Shown: piece by piece, positions 7,827 to 16,523 of the stretch | Layout of the letters: each line of letters begins with the position of its first letter | Numbering within the stretch: position 1 is the stretch's first letter | DNA from: Geobacter sp. | Lineage (GTDB): Bacteria; Desulfobacterota; Desulfuromonadia; Geobacterales; Geobacteraceae | DNA length: 64,000 bases | Assembly (NCBI GenBank): GCA_003490025.1 | Contig: DNJC01000138.1 | Span: 1 to 64,000 of the forward strand | Direction: 5' to 3' | The notes under the pieces: model-generated | What the model was told of the DNA's origin: nothing | Seen by the model: the letters and a program-made list of their open reading frames with translations, nothing else | Databases searched by the model: none | Position numbers and translations under genes: made by a program

Positions 7827-8666
7827 TTGGCCTGGAAAGCAATTGGCATATTCGATTCGGGAGTGGGGGGGCTGACCGTCCTCAAGGAGGTGGTGCGTGT
7901 GCTCCCCCAGGAGGATACCATCTATCTCGGCGATACCGCCCGGGTCCCCTACGGCACCAAGTCCCCGGAAACTGTGGTGCGCTACTCGCGCCAGATCGCG
8001 CGCTACCTTTTGGGCCGCGACATAAAGCTCCTGGTGGTCGCCTGCAATACCGCGTCCGCCGTGGCCCTCTCCGCGCTGCAGCAGGAGTTCGACATCCCGA
8101 TCGTGGGGGTGATAGAGCCGGGAGCGCGGGCCGCCGTCGAGGCGACCAGCAGCGGCAAGGTCGGGGTGATCGGCACCGCCGGGACCATCGCCTCTTCCGC
8201 CTACACCAAGGCGATCAAGAGGATCAACCCGGAGATCGAGGTGGTCTCCCGCGCCTGTCCGCTCTTCGTCCCACTGGCCGAGGAGGGGTGGGTGGACAAC
8301 GAGGTGACGAGGCTCACGGCGCGGATCTACCTGGAGGAGCTGAAGCTGCAGGGGGTCGACACGTTGGTGCTCGGCTGCACCCACTATCCCATACTGAAGC
8401 AGGTGATCGCGGAGGCGATGGGGGACGGGGTGACGCTGGTCGATTCGGCGGAGCAGACGGCGCTCACCGTGGCGCGCATACTGGGGGAGCAGGAACTGCT
8501 CCGCCCCAGCGTGGAGAAAGGGAACCACCACTACTTTGTTACGGACATTCCCGCCGGTTTCATCAGGGTCGGCAACCGCTTTCTGGGCGGCGAGCTGGGA
8601 GACGTCTACCAGGTGAACCTGGAGCAGGAACTGCAGGATGGGGGGGACGGTGAAGAAACGTACTAG
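7827..8666 (+). CDS. murI: Glutamate racemase
   Basis: Makes D-glutamate from L-glutamate for peptidoglycan. The family signature IGIFDSGVGGLTV is at the N terminus, and the two catalytic cysteines are Cys73 (ACNTAS) and Cys184 (GCTHYP). The chosen start is TTG 7827, which gives MAWKAIGIFDSG, because AGGAG lies 8 bases upstream. A longer ATG frame from 7743 has a basic, unmatched N terminus. The product has 279 residues, normal for MurI. The 3' end overlaps the next gene by 29 bases, so the two are translationally coupled. Confidence 0.95.
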   Translation: MAWKAIGIFDSGVGGLTVLKEVVRVLPQEDTIYLGDTARVPYGTKSPETVVRYSRQIARYLLGRDIKLLVVACNTASAVALSALQQEFDIPIVGVIEPGARAAVEATSSGKVGVIGTAGTIASSAYTKAIKRINPEIEVVSRACPLFVPLAEEGWVDNEVTRLTARIYLEELKLQGVDTLVLGCTHYPILKQVIAEAMGDGVTLVDSAEQTALTVARILGEQELLRPSVEKGNHHYFVTDIPAGFIRVGNRFLGGELGDVYQVNLEQELQDGGDGEETY

Positions 8667-9222
8667 CAACGCCAAGGGGATCCTGCTGATCGCCTTCCTG
8701 GTGTTCGCAGTCATAGTCGGCCTGCTGGTCTTCAGGAAGTACGAGACGGCGACGCGCGTGGCGCAGCCGCCGCAAAAGAGCGAGCAGGCTCCCGGCACCG
8801 TCGTGGTGTCGCTCTTCTTCGCCTCGCAGGAGGGTGAAGGGCTGGTGCGCGAGGGGCGCGAGCTGGAGGTGGGCGAGCAGGTCGAGGAGACGATAGAGAG
8901 CGTCGTGACCGAGCTGGTGGGTGGTCCGCTGGGGACCCTTGCCCCGACGCTGCCGTCCAACACGCGGGTGCTCGGCGTGCAGTTGAAGGGGGACGTGGCG
9001 CAGGTCGATTTCGGGCCCGAGCTGGTGGAGGGTCTTCCTTCCGGGAGTTCCGCCGAGATGGCCGCCGTCTATTCGGTGGTGGACACCGTGGTGGCGAACT
9101 TCCCGCAGGTGAAGGCGGTGCAGTTCCTGGTGGAGGGTGCGCCGATCGCACAGTTGAAGGGGCATCTCGACCTGAGCCAGCCGATAGTAGCGGATTTCGG
9201 GCTGGAGAAGCAAAACAAATGA
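8638..9222 (+). CDS. GerMN domain membrane-anchored protein
   Basis: The 194-residue protein has a single membrane segment at about residues 15-32, preceded by Lys/Arg residues. The periplasmic part matches a GerMN domain (as in Bacillus GerM and mycobacterial LpqB): VVVSLFFASQEGEG, a helix with ELVGGPL, LPSNTRVLGVQLKGDVAQVDFG, and a C-terminal VQFLVEGAPIAQLKGHLDLS. GerMN proteins are linked to cell envelope or sporulation processes, but the biochemical role is unknown. The start overlaps murI. A GTG at 8650 is an alternative, with the run of G as ribosome binding site. Confidence 0.8.
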   Translation: MGGTVKKRTSNAKGILLIAFLVFAVIVGLLVFRKYETATRVAQPPQKSEQAPGTVVVSLFFASQEGEGLVREGRELEVGEQVEETIESVVTELVGGPLGTLAPTLPSNTRVLGVQLKGDVAQVDFGPELVEGLPSGSSAEMAAVYSVVDTVVANFPQVKAVQFLVEGAPIAQLKGHLDLSQPIVADFGLEKQNK

Positions 9223-9262
9223 TCGGTCGGATCCGTCCGATCGGACCGATCCGTCGGATCAA
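9222..9262. repeat. Imperfect palindrome of GATCGG/CCGATC units before metH
   Basis: About 40 bases alternate between GGATCCG, CCGATCGG and GGATC units and are nearly self-complementary around 9241. It fills most of the 61-base gap before metH, which leaves no room for a cobalamin or SAM riboswitch. A related TCGGACCGAT piece occurs at 60833-60842. It is probably a dispersed repeat that forms a hairpin in the metH leader. Confidence 0.5.
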
Positions 9263-9283
9263 AAACAATAGGGGTGAACCGAA

Positions 9284-11725
9284 ATGAAAATGCCTTTTAT
9301 GCAGGCGGTGAGCGAGCGGGTGCTGGTCCTTGACGGCGCCATGGGTACCATGCTGCAGGAGCGCGGCCTGAAGGCGGGGCAGTCGCCCGAGGAGATGAAC
9401 CTCACCGCGCCCGAGGTGGTGGCCGGCGTGCACCGGGCCTACCTGGAGGCGGGCGCGGACATCATCGTCACCAACACCTTCGGGGGGACCCGCGCCAAGC
9501 TTGAGCACTACGATCTTTCGGACCAGGTGGCGCGCATCAACGCCGAGGCGGTCCGCATCGCCCGCGAGGTGGCGGGGGACAAGGCGTACGTGGCCGGCTC
9601 CATCGGCCCCACCGGCCGCTTCGTGGAACCGGTCGGCGACATGAGCTTCGACGAGGCGGCTGACCTCTTCCGGGAACAGGCGCAGGCGCTCATCGACGCC
9701 GGGTGCGACGTCATCTCCCTGGAAACCTTCCTCGACATAAAGGAGATCCGCGCCGCGGTCATCGCCATCCGCGAGATCTCCGCCGAGATTCCCGTCATCG
9801 CCATGCTCACCTTCGAGGAGAAGGGAAGAAGCGTGCTCGGCTCCCCCCCCGAGGCTGCCGCCATCACGCTCGAGGCGGTCGGCGCCTCCATCATCGGCTC
9901 CAACTGCGGCCTCGGCGTGGACGGTATCCACGACATCCTCTGCGCCATGAGGAAGGTGACCACCCTCCCGCTCATCTCCCAGGCCAACGCCGGTCTCCCT
10001 ATCCTGAAGGACGGCGTCACGGTCTTCCCGGGGACTCCGGACGAGATGACCGCCTACCACGACCGGCTCCTGGCCCTCGGCGTCCGGATCATCGGCGGCT
10101 GCTGCGGCACCACCCCCGCCCACATCAGCGCCATCAAGAAGGCGCTCTCAGGGAAGCAGATCCCCTTCACCCAGAGGGAGCAGGACGGCGCCACCTGGCT
10201 CTCCAGCCGCGGCGCCTTTGCCGCCATCGGGGGGAATCATCCGGTCGCGGTGATCGGCGAGCGGATCAACCCGACCGGGAAGAAGCTCTACTCGCAGGAG
10301 CTGAGGGAAGGGAAGGTGAGCTACATCCGCCGCGAGGCGCTGGAGCAGACGGAACTGGGCGCCACCCTTCTCGACGTGAACGTCGGCGCTCCGGGGATCG
10401 ACGAGCCCGCCGCCATGGAGCGCGCCGTCTTCTGCATCACCGGCGCCGTCCAGACGCCGCTGGTCCTCGACTCATCCTCTGCGCTCGCCCTTGAGGCCGG
10501 GTTGAAGGCGGCCGACGGGAAGGTGCTGATCAACTCGGTGAACGGCGAGGAGAAGAGCCTGGAGAGCGTCCTGCCGCTGGCGAAGAAGTACGGCGCCGCG
10601 CTGGTCTGCCTCACCCTGGACGAGGCGGGGATTCCCGCCACCGCCGAGGGGCGCGTCGCCACCGCGGCCAAGATAGCCGACCGCGCCCAGTTGAAGGGGA
10701 TCAGGCGGAGCGACCTGGTGGTCGACTGCCTGACCCTCACGGTGAGCGCCGAGCCCAAGGGGGCGCTGGTCGCCCTGGAGGCGGTGCGCGAGGTGCGGGC
10801 GCGGCTCGGCCTGAACACGGTCTTAGGCGTCAGCAACATCTCCTTCGGCCTTCCCTGCCGTCCGCTCATCTCCTCCACGTTCTTCTCCATGGCGATGTAC
10901 TCCGGCCTCACCGCCGCCATCGTCAACCCTAAGGAGGCGCCGATGATGGCCGCCTGGAGAAGCGCCATGGTGCTCTTGGGCCAGGACGTCAACGCCGCCG
11001 GCTACATCGAGGCGTACAAGGACCAGGCGGTCACGTCCGTCCAGGCGGCTGCCGGCCAGAAGAGCGGCAGCGCGTCCAGCGCCGCGGCCCTTCCCGAAGG
11101 GGTGCGCGGCAAGCTTGCCGCCGCCGTCATTCGCGGCGAGGTCGAGGGGATCGTCCCCCTGGTGGAAGAGGCGCTCGCCGAGGGTCTCACCCCGATGGAG
11201 ATCAGCTCCGAGGCCCTCCTGAAGGGGCTGGAGGAGGTGGGGAGGCGCTTCGAGAGCGGCGCGTTCTTCCTGCCCCAGGTCATGGTCTCGGCCGACGCCA
11301 TGAAGACCGCCTTCGCCAGGCTGAAGCAGGAACTCTCCGGCGGCGGGCTGACGAGCCTCGGCAAGATCCTGGTGGCGACCGTCGAGGGGGACATCCACGA
11401 CATCGGGAAGAACATCCTGGTGACGCTCCTGGAGAACAACGGCTTCGAGGTGATCGATCTCGGCAAGAACGTCTCCGCCTCCCGCATCCTGGAAGAGGCG
11501 CGCGCGCAGCAGGTGGACGCGGTAGGGCTCTCTGCGCTGATGACCACCACCATGGCGCAGATGGACAAGGTGCTCAAGCTCCTCCGGGCCGAGGGGGTGA
11601 AGAGTTTCACCATGGTGGGGGGCGCCGTCGTCACCCAGGAGTACGCCGACGAGATAGGGGCGGACCTCTACGCCAAGGACGCCATGGAGGCGGTGGCCCG
11701 GATCAAGAAACTGCTGGCAAAATAA
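9284..11725 (+). CDS. metH: Cobalamin-dependent methionine synthase, short form
   Basis: Transfers methyl from methyl-tetrahydrofolate to homocysteine through methylcobalamin. The order is a homocysteine-binding barrel (about 10-290) with zinc ligands Cys208, Cys273 and Cys274; a pterin-binding barrel (about 320-580; VIGERINPTG, NVGAPG); a B12 cap (about 600-690); and a B12 domain whose DIHDIG motif (703-708) places the cobalt ligand at His705. At 813 residues it ends after the B12 domain and lacks the SAM-dependent reactivation domain of the about 1200-residue enzymes. Reactivation must therefore be done by another protein, as described for Thermotoga. AGGGGTG precedes the ATG. Confidence 0.95.
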   Translation: MKMPFMQAVSERVLVLDGAMGTMLQERGLKAGQSPEEMNLTAPEVVAGVHRAYLEAGADIIVTNTFGGTRAKLEHYDLSDQVARINAEAVRIAREVAGDKAYVAGSIGPTGRFVEPVGDMSFDEAADLFREQAQALIDAGCDVISLETFLDIKEIRAAVIAIREISAEIPVIAMLTFEEKGRSVLGSPPEAAAITLEAVGASIIGSNCGLGVDGIHDILCAMRKVTTLPLISQANAGLPILKDGVTVFPGTPDEMTAYHDRLLALGVRIIGGCCGTTPAHISAIKKALSGKQIPFTQREQDGATWLSSRGAFAAIGGNHPVAVIGERINPTGKKLYSQELREGKVSYIRREALEQTELGATLLDVNVGAPGIDEPAAMERAVFCITGAVQTPLVLDSSSALALEAGLKAADGKVLINSVNGEEKSLESVLPLAKKYGAALVCLTLDEAGIPATAEGRVATAAKIADRAQLKGIRRSDLVVDCLTLTVSAEPKGALVALEAVREVRARLGLNTVLGVSNISFGLPCRPLISSTFFSMAMYSGLTAAIVNPKEAPMMAAWRSAMVLLGQDVNAAGYIEAYKDQAVTSVQAAAGQKSGSASSAAALPEGVRGKLAAAVIRGEVEGIVPLVEEALAEGLTPMEISSEALLKGLEEVGRRFESGAFFLPQVMVSADAMKTAFARLKQELSGGGLTSLGKILVATVEGDIHDIGKNILVTLLENNGFEVIDLGKNVSASRILEEARAQQVDAVGLSALMTTTMAQMDKVLKLLRAEGVKSFTMVGGAVVTQEYADEIGADLYAKDAMEAVARIKKLLAK

Positions 11726-11834
11726 ACGCTTTCCTGCCGGACGTGCAGATCTTTGGCCCTGAATATCGCTTGCAACGCCGAGCCCGCTGTGCTAATTTGC
11801 GTGCGGTACGCCATTTGGCGTAGAGGTAACCAAG

Positions 11835-12353
11835 ATGGTCGTAGGTTTCAATCACAACATCGGGTACAAAGGGGAGCTGTTCCACGTACAGACGGAGGAC
11901 AGCGGCCGCGCCAATCCCCATATAATAACGCTCCTTTACCGGGGCGGGACCATTCTCGCCTCAGCCAAGACCAGCTACGCCGACATCATCAAGGTCGACC
12001 AGCTCGAGGCGGTGGTCGAATCGATCATGAAGGAGCAGCACAAGGAGATGATGCGGCGGCTCAAGGGGGGGGAATTCGACGCCCGGATCTTCCCCGGCCA
12101 GGCCGCGGCAGCCGTGCAAGCCTCAGCCCCGGCGCAGGCTTCGGCCCCGGCGCAGGCTTCGGCCCCGGCGCAGGACGCGCCGAAACCGCAGGAGGCGCAG
12201 GACGCGCCGAAAGCGCAAGCCGCACCCAGATTACCGGAAACGCCCGGGGGACCGGAAATCCCACCGGCGCAAAATACTCCCCCCGTATCCCCAGCCGCTC
12301 GCAGCCTGGACGAGGTGATCCTCGATTACCTCATCACCGGCGAGGACAAATAA
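11835..12353 (+). CDS. Conserved hypothetical protein with Ala/Pro/Gln-rich linker
   Basis: This 172-residue cytoplasmic protein starts with a compact N-terminal domain (1-85: GFNHNIGYKGELFHVQTED, ITLLYRGGTILASAKTSYAD, MKEQHKEMMRRLKGGEFD). I know this only as a conserved hypothetical of Desulfuromonadota and myxobacteria. Residues about 95-160 are low complexity, and three tandem 18-base repeats (12115-12170) encode QASAPA units. The C terminus DEVILDYLITGEDK looks conserved. GAGGT lies about 8 bases before the ATG. It sits between metH and transketolase on the same strand; no function can be inferred. Confidence 0.75.
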   Translation: MVVGFNHNIGYKGELFHVQTEDSGRANPHIITLLYRGGTILASAKTSYADIIKVDQLEAVVESIMKEQHKEMMRRLKGGEFDARIFPGQAAAAVQASAPAQASAPAQASAPAQDAPKPQEAQDAPKAQAAPRLPETPGGPEIPPAQNTPPVSPAARSLDEVILDYLITGEDK

Positions 12354-12375
12354 AGCCAGCCTGAAAGGAACCTTT

Positions 12376-13200
12376 GTGAAAGAAAAGATTGCAGATCTGG
12401 AGGAAAAGGCGAGGCGCCTGCGCGTCTCCATCGTGAAGACGCTGCACAAGTCGCAGTCCGGCCATACCGGCGGTTCGCTCTCCGCCATCGACATGGTGTG
12501 CGCGCTGTACTTCCACAAGATGCGCCACAACCCCGAGGAACCCTCCTGGGACGGCAGGGACCGCTTCGTGCTCAGCAAGGGGCACGCGGCTCCGGCGCTC
12601 TACGTGACGCTGGCCGAATGCGGCTACTTCCCCGCTGAGGACCTGATGATGCTCCGCCGCCTGGGGAGCCATCTGCAGGGGCACCCGGACAGCAAGGGGA
12701 CCCCGGGGGTCGACGTCTGCACCGGTTCGCTGGGGCAGGGGCTTTCCATGGCCAACGGCATGGCGCTCGGCCTGAAGCTGGACGGCAAGGAGAACCGGGT
12801 CTATGCGGTCCTGGGCGACGGCGAACTCCAGGAGGGGCAGATCTGGGAGGCGGCCATGGCCGCGGCCCACTACAAGAGCGACAACCTCTGCGCCCTGATC
12901 GACTCCAACGGCCTGCAGATCGACGGCGAGGTCTCCAAGGTGATGAACGTGGCCTCCATCTCCGACAAGTTCAAGGCGTTCGGCTGGCACGTGATCGAGA
13001 TCGACGGGCACGACATGGGGCAGATCGTCAAGGCGCTGGACGAGGCCGAGACGCTGAAGGGCGCGCCCACCGCCATCGTCGCCAAGACGGTCAAGGGGAA
13101 GGGGGTCCACCTGTTCGAGAACAAGGCGTCCTACCACGGCGTCACCCCCAACGACGAGGAGCTTCCGGAGGCGCTCAGGTGCCTTGGCTGCTGTGATTAA
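12376..13200 (+). CDS. Transketolase, N-terminal subunit
   Basis: Half of a split transketolase (pentose phosphate pathway, C2-unit transfer). It carries the thiamine diphosphate binding region: HTGGSLSAID, DRFVLSKGHAAPALY, GSLGQGLSMANG and the GDGELQEGQ motif at 147-155 followed by the Mg-binding Asn region. GTG 12376 is the start, with AAAGGAA before it, giving 274 residues, normal for the split N-terminal subunit. The C-terminal Cys-Cys-Asp tail is unusual. The partner subunit follows after 165 bases, which contain two GC-rich palindromes. Confidence 0.92.
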   Translation: MKEKIADLEEKARRLRVSIVKTLHKSQSGHTGGSLSAIDMVCALYFHKMRHNPEEPSWDGRDRFVLSKGHAAPALYVTLAECGYFPAEDLMMLRRLGSHLQGHPDSKGTPGVDVCTGSLGQGLSMANGMALGLKLDGKENRVYAVLGDGELQEGQIWEAAMAAAHYKSDNLCALIDSNGLQIDGEVSKVMNVASISDKFKAFGWHVIEIDGHDMGQIVKALDEAETLKGAPTAIVAKTVKGKGVHLFENKASYHGVTPNDEELPEALRCLGCCD

Positions 13201-13231
13201 ACTTCATGGGCCCCGACGCCCTCTGCCGGTT

Positions 13232-13327
13232 CCCCTCCCCCCGGAGGGGGGAGGCCGGGAGGGGGGGAAGCCGGCGGCCGGGACAGGAAACAGCCCCCTC
13301 CCTGACCCTCCCCCTCCGGGGGAGGGG
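13232..13327. repeat. Two GC-rich palindromes between transketolase halves
   Basis: CCTCCCCCCGGAGGGGGGAGG at 13234-13254 was shortened by its own loop; the second copy is at 13306-13327 with a CTCCCCCTCCGGGGGAG core. Both are members of the dispersed family. They could attenuate expression of the second subunit, or act only as stabilising hairpins. Confidence 0.55.
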
Positions 13328-13365
13328 ACGTGGGGCGGCGGACACATACAGAAAGGGACTCAATT

Positions 13366-14298
13366 ATGATCGCAACGAGGGACGCTTACGGCGAGGCGCT
13401 GGCCGAGCTGGGGGGCGAGAACGATAAGATAGTGGCGCTGGACGCCGACCTCTCCGGGTCGACCAAGACCGGCGTTTTCGCCAAGAAATTCCCCACCCGC
13501 TTCTTCAACATGGGGATCGCCGAGGCGAACATGGTCGGCACGGCGGCGGGTCTTGCCTCGGTAGGGAAGATCCCCTTCCTCTCCACCTTCGCCATCTTCG
13601 CGGCGGGCCGCGGCTGGGAGCAGATCCGCCAGGCGGTCGCCTACCCGAAGGCCAACGTGAAGATCGTCGCCACCCACGGCGGCATCACGGTCGGCGAGGA
13701 CGGCGGGAGCCACCAGTCGGTCGAGGATATCGCCATCATGCGCGCCATCCCGAACATGACGGTCATCGTGCCGGCTGACGGCGAGGAGACCAAGGGGGCC
13801 ATCCGCGCCGCCGCAGCCTACAAGGGACCGGTCTACGTCCGCCTGGGCCGCAACAAGGTCGCCAACGTCTTCCCGGCAGGGCACAAGTTCGAGATAGGCA
13901 AGGGGTGCACCGTCGTCGAAGGGACCGATCTCACCTTCATCACCACCGGCCTCATGACGGCGCAGGCCGTCATCGCCGCCGAGAAGCTGAAGGCCGAGGG
14001 GATCTCCGCCCGCGTGGTGCATATCGGAACCATCAAGCCGCTCGACAAGGAGCTGGTCATCCAGGCGGCGCAGGAGACCGGCGCCATCGTCACCGCCGAG
14101 GAGCATTCGGTGATCGGCGGCCTGGGAGGCGCCGTGGCCGAGGTCCTGGCCGAGGAATGCCCCACCATCATGAAGAGGGTCGGCGTGCACGACAGGTTCG
14201 GCACCTCCGGCAAATCCGACGAACTGCTCAAGTATTTCGGCCTGAACGCCGAGACTCTCATTGAAGAAGCAAGGGAGATCGTTTCGAGGAAGAAATGA
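13366..14298 (+). CDS. Transketolase, C-terminal subunit
   Basis: Second half of the split transketolase, with the pyrimidine-binding and C-terminal domains. LDADLSGSTKTGVF, FNMGIAEANMVGTAAGLA (with the catalytic glutamate in GIAEANM), THGGITVGEDGGSHQ and YVRLGRNKV are all present. ATG 13366 is used because AAAGGGA lies 8 bases upstream; the longer frame from 13330 starts in the palindrome. The product has 310 residues, as expected. The stop codon overlaps the ATG of the next gene (ATGA), so coupling is likely. Confidence 0.92.
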   Translation: MIATRDAYGEALAELGGENDKIVALDADLSGSTKTGVFAKKFPTRFFNMGIAEANMVGTAAGLASVGKIPFLSTFAIFAAGRGWEQIRQAVAYPKANVKIVATHGGITVGEDGGSHQSVEDIAIMRAIPNMTVIVPADGEETKGAIRAAAAYKGPVYVRLGRNKVANVFPAGHKFEIGKGCTVVEGTDLTFITTGLMTAQAVIAAEKLKAEGISARVVHIGTIKPLDKELVIQAAQETGAIVTAEEHSVIGGLGGAVAEVLAEECPTIMKRVGVHDRFGTSGKSDELLKYFGLNAETLIEEAREIVSRKK

Positions 14299-14846
14299 TG
14301 CGCAGGTTGCTGCGATCAAACGGCGGCTTCACCTACGTCGCCGCCCTGGTCATGGTGGTCATCGTCGGGATCATGTCGGCGCGGGCCGCTGAGGTCTGGA
14401 AGACCAAGATGCAGCGGGAGCGGGAAATCGAGCTGATCTCCCGCGGCACCCAGGTCCGCGACGCGCTCAGGCGCTGGTACGGCCTGAAGCCCGCCCAAAA
14501 CGGCCAGGTCCCCGCGAACGTCGACCCCAAGATCCAGAGCCCGTCGGAACTGAAGGACCTGCTCCAGGACACGCGCACCGCCAGCAAGGCGCGCTACCTG
14601 CGGGCTGTAGCCCTCATCGACCCGATGACCGGCAAGGATTGGGCGCTGGTCAAGGACACCGCCCAGAAGATCGTCGGCGTGAAGAGCACCAGCGAGGAGG
14701 AGCCGATCAAGCAGGCGAACTTCCCCTTCGACCTGGAGCCGGCGGACTTCGAGGGGAAGAAGAAGTACAGCGAATGGCAGTTCATCTGCACGCGCAGCCC
14801 GGCGCCTCCGACCGGATCGCCGGTCCCTCCCCCCGTCCCCAGATAA
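14295..14846 (+). CDS. Pseudopilin-like type II secretion/type IV pilus-related protein
   Basis: This 183-residue protein has a type IV pilin-like N terminus: a short basic leader RRLLRSNGG, a processing site between Gly and Phe (GFTYVAALVMVV), and one hydrophobic helix. The usual Glu at mature position 5 is replaced by Ala, so it may not assemble like a major pilin. The globular part has RDALRRWYG and RYLRAVALIDPMTGKDW, a pattern I know from type II secretion-annotated proteins of Geobacter. Its tail is proline-rich. It overlaps the transketolase gene by 4 bases, although the functions are unrelated. Confidence 0.65.
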   Translation: MMRRLLRSNGGFTYVAALVMVVIVGIMSARAAEVWKTKMQREREIELISRGTQVRDALRRWYGLKPAQNGQVPANVDPKIQSPSELKDLLQDTRTASKARYLRAVALIDPMTGKDWALVKDTAQKIVGVKSTSEEEPIKQANFPFDLEPADFEGKKKYSEWQFICTRSPAPPTGSPVPPPVPR

Positions 14847-14931
14847 GGGGCGAGGGGCGTATCCCCTGGACCCGCCTTAAGCGGGGCAGGTCTTTTCAGC
14901 AGAAAAACCACCCCCCGGAACCGGAGGCAGC

Positions 14932-16452
14932 CTGGTTTTCAAGAGTCTCACAACGCGCGTCATCGTGCTCTCCATCTGCCTGCTCGTCTTCGGCATCGGG
15001 ACCTTCGCGTTCCTGACCCTGAGGCGCGAGCAGATGCAGCTCATCAACTCCGCCCGGGAATCGAGCGAACTCCTCCTGAACACCATAGAGCGGAGCGTCT
15101 ACAACTCCATGCGCATCGGGAACACCGAGGACGTCAAGGTGATCCTGGAGATGGTGGGGCAGAACGAGAAGCTCGTGGGGGTCAGGATCTTCCATCCGCA
15201 CGGCATCATCCTCAAATCGTCGCAGCCAAACGAGGTCGGCCGCCTGGTCGACGAGCGCGATTTCAAGCTCTTCCTGGACAACAAGAGGGAAGGGGTCTTC
15301 ACGCTCGACGGGCACGGCGAGGTGCTGGGGATGGTGAAGCCGATCTACAACGACCGGCAGTGCAACCTGTGCCACGGCTCCAAGAGCCGGATCATAGGCC
15401 TTCTGAACGTGAACTACTCCCTGGTTGAGACCAGGAGGCGCATCGTAGAGCTGACCAAGCTCTTCGTCATGTCGACCGTCGCCATCATCGGTTTTCTCTC
15501 CCTCGCCATATCGCTGGTCATGCTGAAGTTCGTCAAGAAGCCGCTGACCGTGCTTGGCAAGAACATGCAGAGGGTCGAATCCGGCGACCTGTCGGTGCGC
15601 ATGGCGCCGCCGCAGGGAAAGGACGAGATCGCGCGCCTCATCGTCAGCTTCGACTCCATGGTGCAACGTCTCGACCGGGCCAAGAAGGAGCTGGAGACCT
15701 ACCACTTCCAGCAGATGGAGCGCGCCGACCGGCTCGCCTCCGTCGGCGAGATGGCGGCCGGCATCGCCCACGAGATAAAGAACCCGCTGACCGGGATAGC
15801 GGCGGCCATCACGGTCCTGAAGGACGACTTCCCCGCCGACGACGGCCGCGTGCAGATCATCAACGAGGTGCTGGAGCAGGTCTCCCGCCTGGACAAGACG
15901 GTGAACGACCTCCTCTTCTTCGGCAAGCCGACGGTGGCCGAGCCGGCCTGCACGGACATCAACCTGGCCCTCAAGAAGATTCTCGTCTTCGCCGCCCAGC
16001 ACAGGGGGGGGAAGGACATCGAGAAGCGGCTGGAGCTCACCGAAGACCTTCCCCCGGTGTACGTCGACCCCAAGCAGATACAGCAGGTGTTCCTGAACCT
16101 GTTCCTGAACGCGGTGCAGGCGATGCAAAGCGGCGGCATCCTGACCGTGCAAAGCGGCCTGTCCAAGGTGGGCGGCGTCGACATGGTGCAGGTGCGGGTC
16201 ACGGACACGGGGCAGGGGATCCCGCCCCAGATACTGGAGAAGATCTTCACCCCGTTCTTCACCACCAAGGCGCAGGGTACCGGTCTCGGCCTCGCCATCA
16301 GCCACCGCCTGATCGAGCAGCACGGCGGGACGCTTTCCGTGACGAGCCAGGACGGCGTGGGAACCACCTTCACCGTTGAACTCCCGGCCTACCGGATGGA
16401 GGAGCACCAGCAGGAACTGAGGGACAAGATCAGGCCGGACGACGCGGCCTGA
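14932..16452 (+). CDS. Sensor histidine kinase with periplasmic CxxCH motif
   Basis: Membrane sensor kinase of 506 residues. Two membrane segments (about 10-27 and 178-200) enclose a periplasmic domain that contains CNLCH (Cys144 to His148), a c-type heme attachment motif, so it may sense redox or ligands through heme. HAMP follows, then HisKA with GIAHEIKNPLTG (phospho-acceptor His280), and a HATPase with GQGIPPQ and GTGLGLAIS. The frame has no ATG/GTG before GTG 14965, which would cut into the membrane segment. CTG 14932 with GGAGG four bases upstream gives LVFKSLTTRVIVLSIC, the normal shape, so a CTG start is proposed. The NtrC-type regulator follows and is the likely partner. Confidence 0.85.
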   Translation: MVFKSLTTRVIVLSICLLVFGIGTFAFLTLRREQMQLINSARESSELLLNTIERSVYNSMRIGNTEDVKVILEMVGQNEKLVGVRIFHPHGIILKSSQPNEVGRLVDERDFKLFLDNKREGVFTLDGHGEVLGMVKPIYNDRQCNLCHGSKSRIIGLLNVNYSLVETRRRIVELTKLFVMSTVAIIGFLSLAISLVMLKFVKKPLTVLGKNMQRVESGDLSVRMAPPQGKDEIARLIVSFDSMVQRLDRAKKELETYHFQQMERADRLASVGEMAAGIAHEIKNPLTGIAAAITVLKDDFPADDGRVQIINEVLEQVSRLDKTVNDLLFFGKPTVAEPACTDINLALKKILVFAAQHRGGKDIEKRLELTEDLPPVYVDPKQIQQVFLNLFLNAVQAMQSGGILTVQSGLSKVGGVDMVQVRVTDTGQGIPPQILEKIFTPFFTTKAQGTGLGLAISHRLIEQHGGTLSVTSQDGVGTTFTVELPAYRMEEHQQELRDKIRPDDAA

Positions 16453-16523
16453 ACGCGACGAACGTAGCGAGCAGCGGGCCACACCGAAAGCAAATCCGAA
16501 ACATCACGTCTCAAGGAGCTGCC

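Noticed and set aside
9223..9283. Cobalamin or SAM riboswitch before metH
   Set aside because: The gap is only 61 bases and is filled with a palindromic repeat; no riboswitch core fits.
14896..16482. Leftward 528-codon open frame opposite the sensor kinase
   Set aside because: Antisense mirror frame of a well-supported histidine kinase, with low-complexity His/Leu/Val composition and no ribosome binding site.
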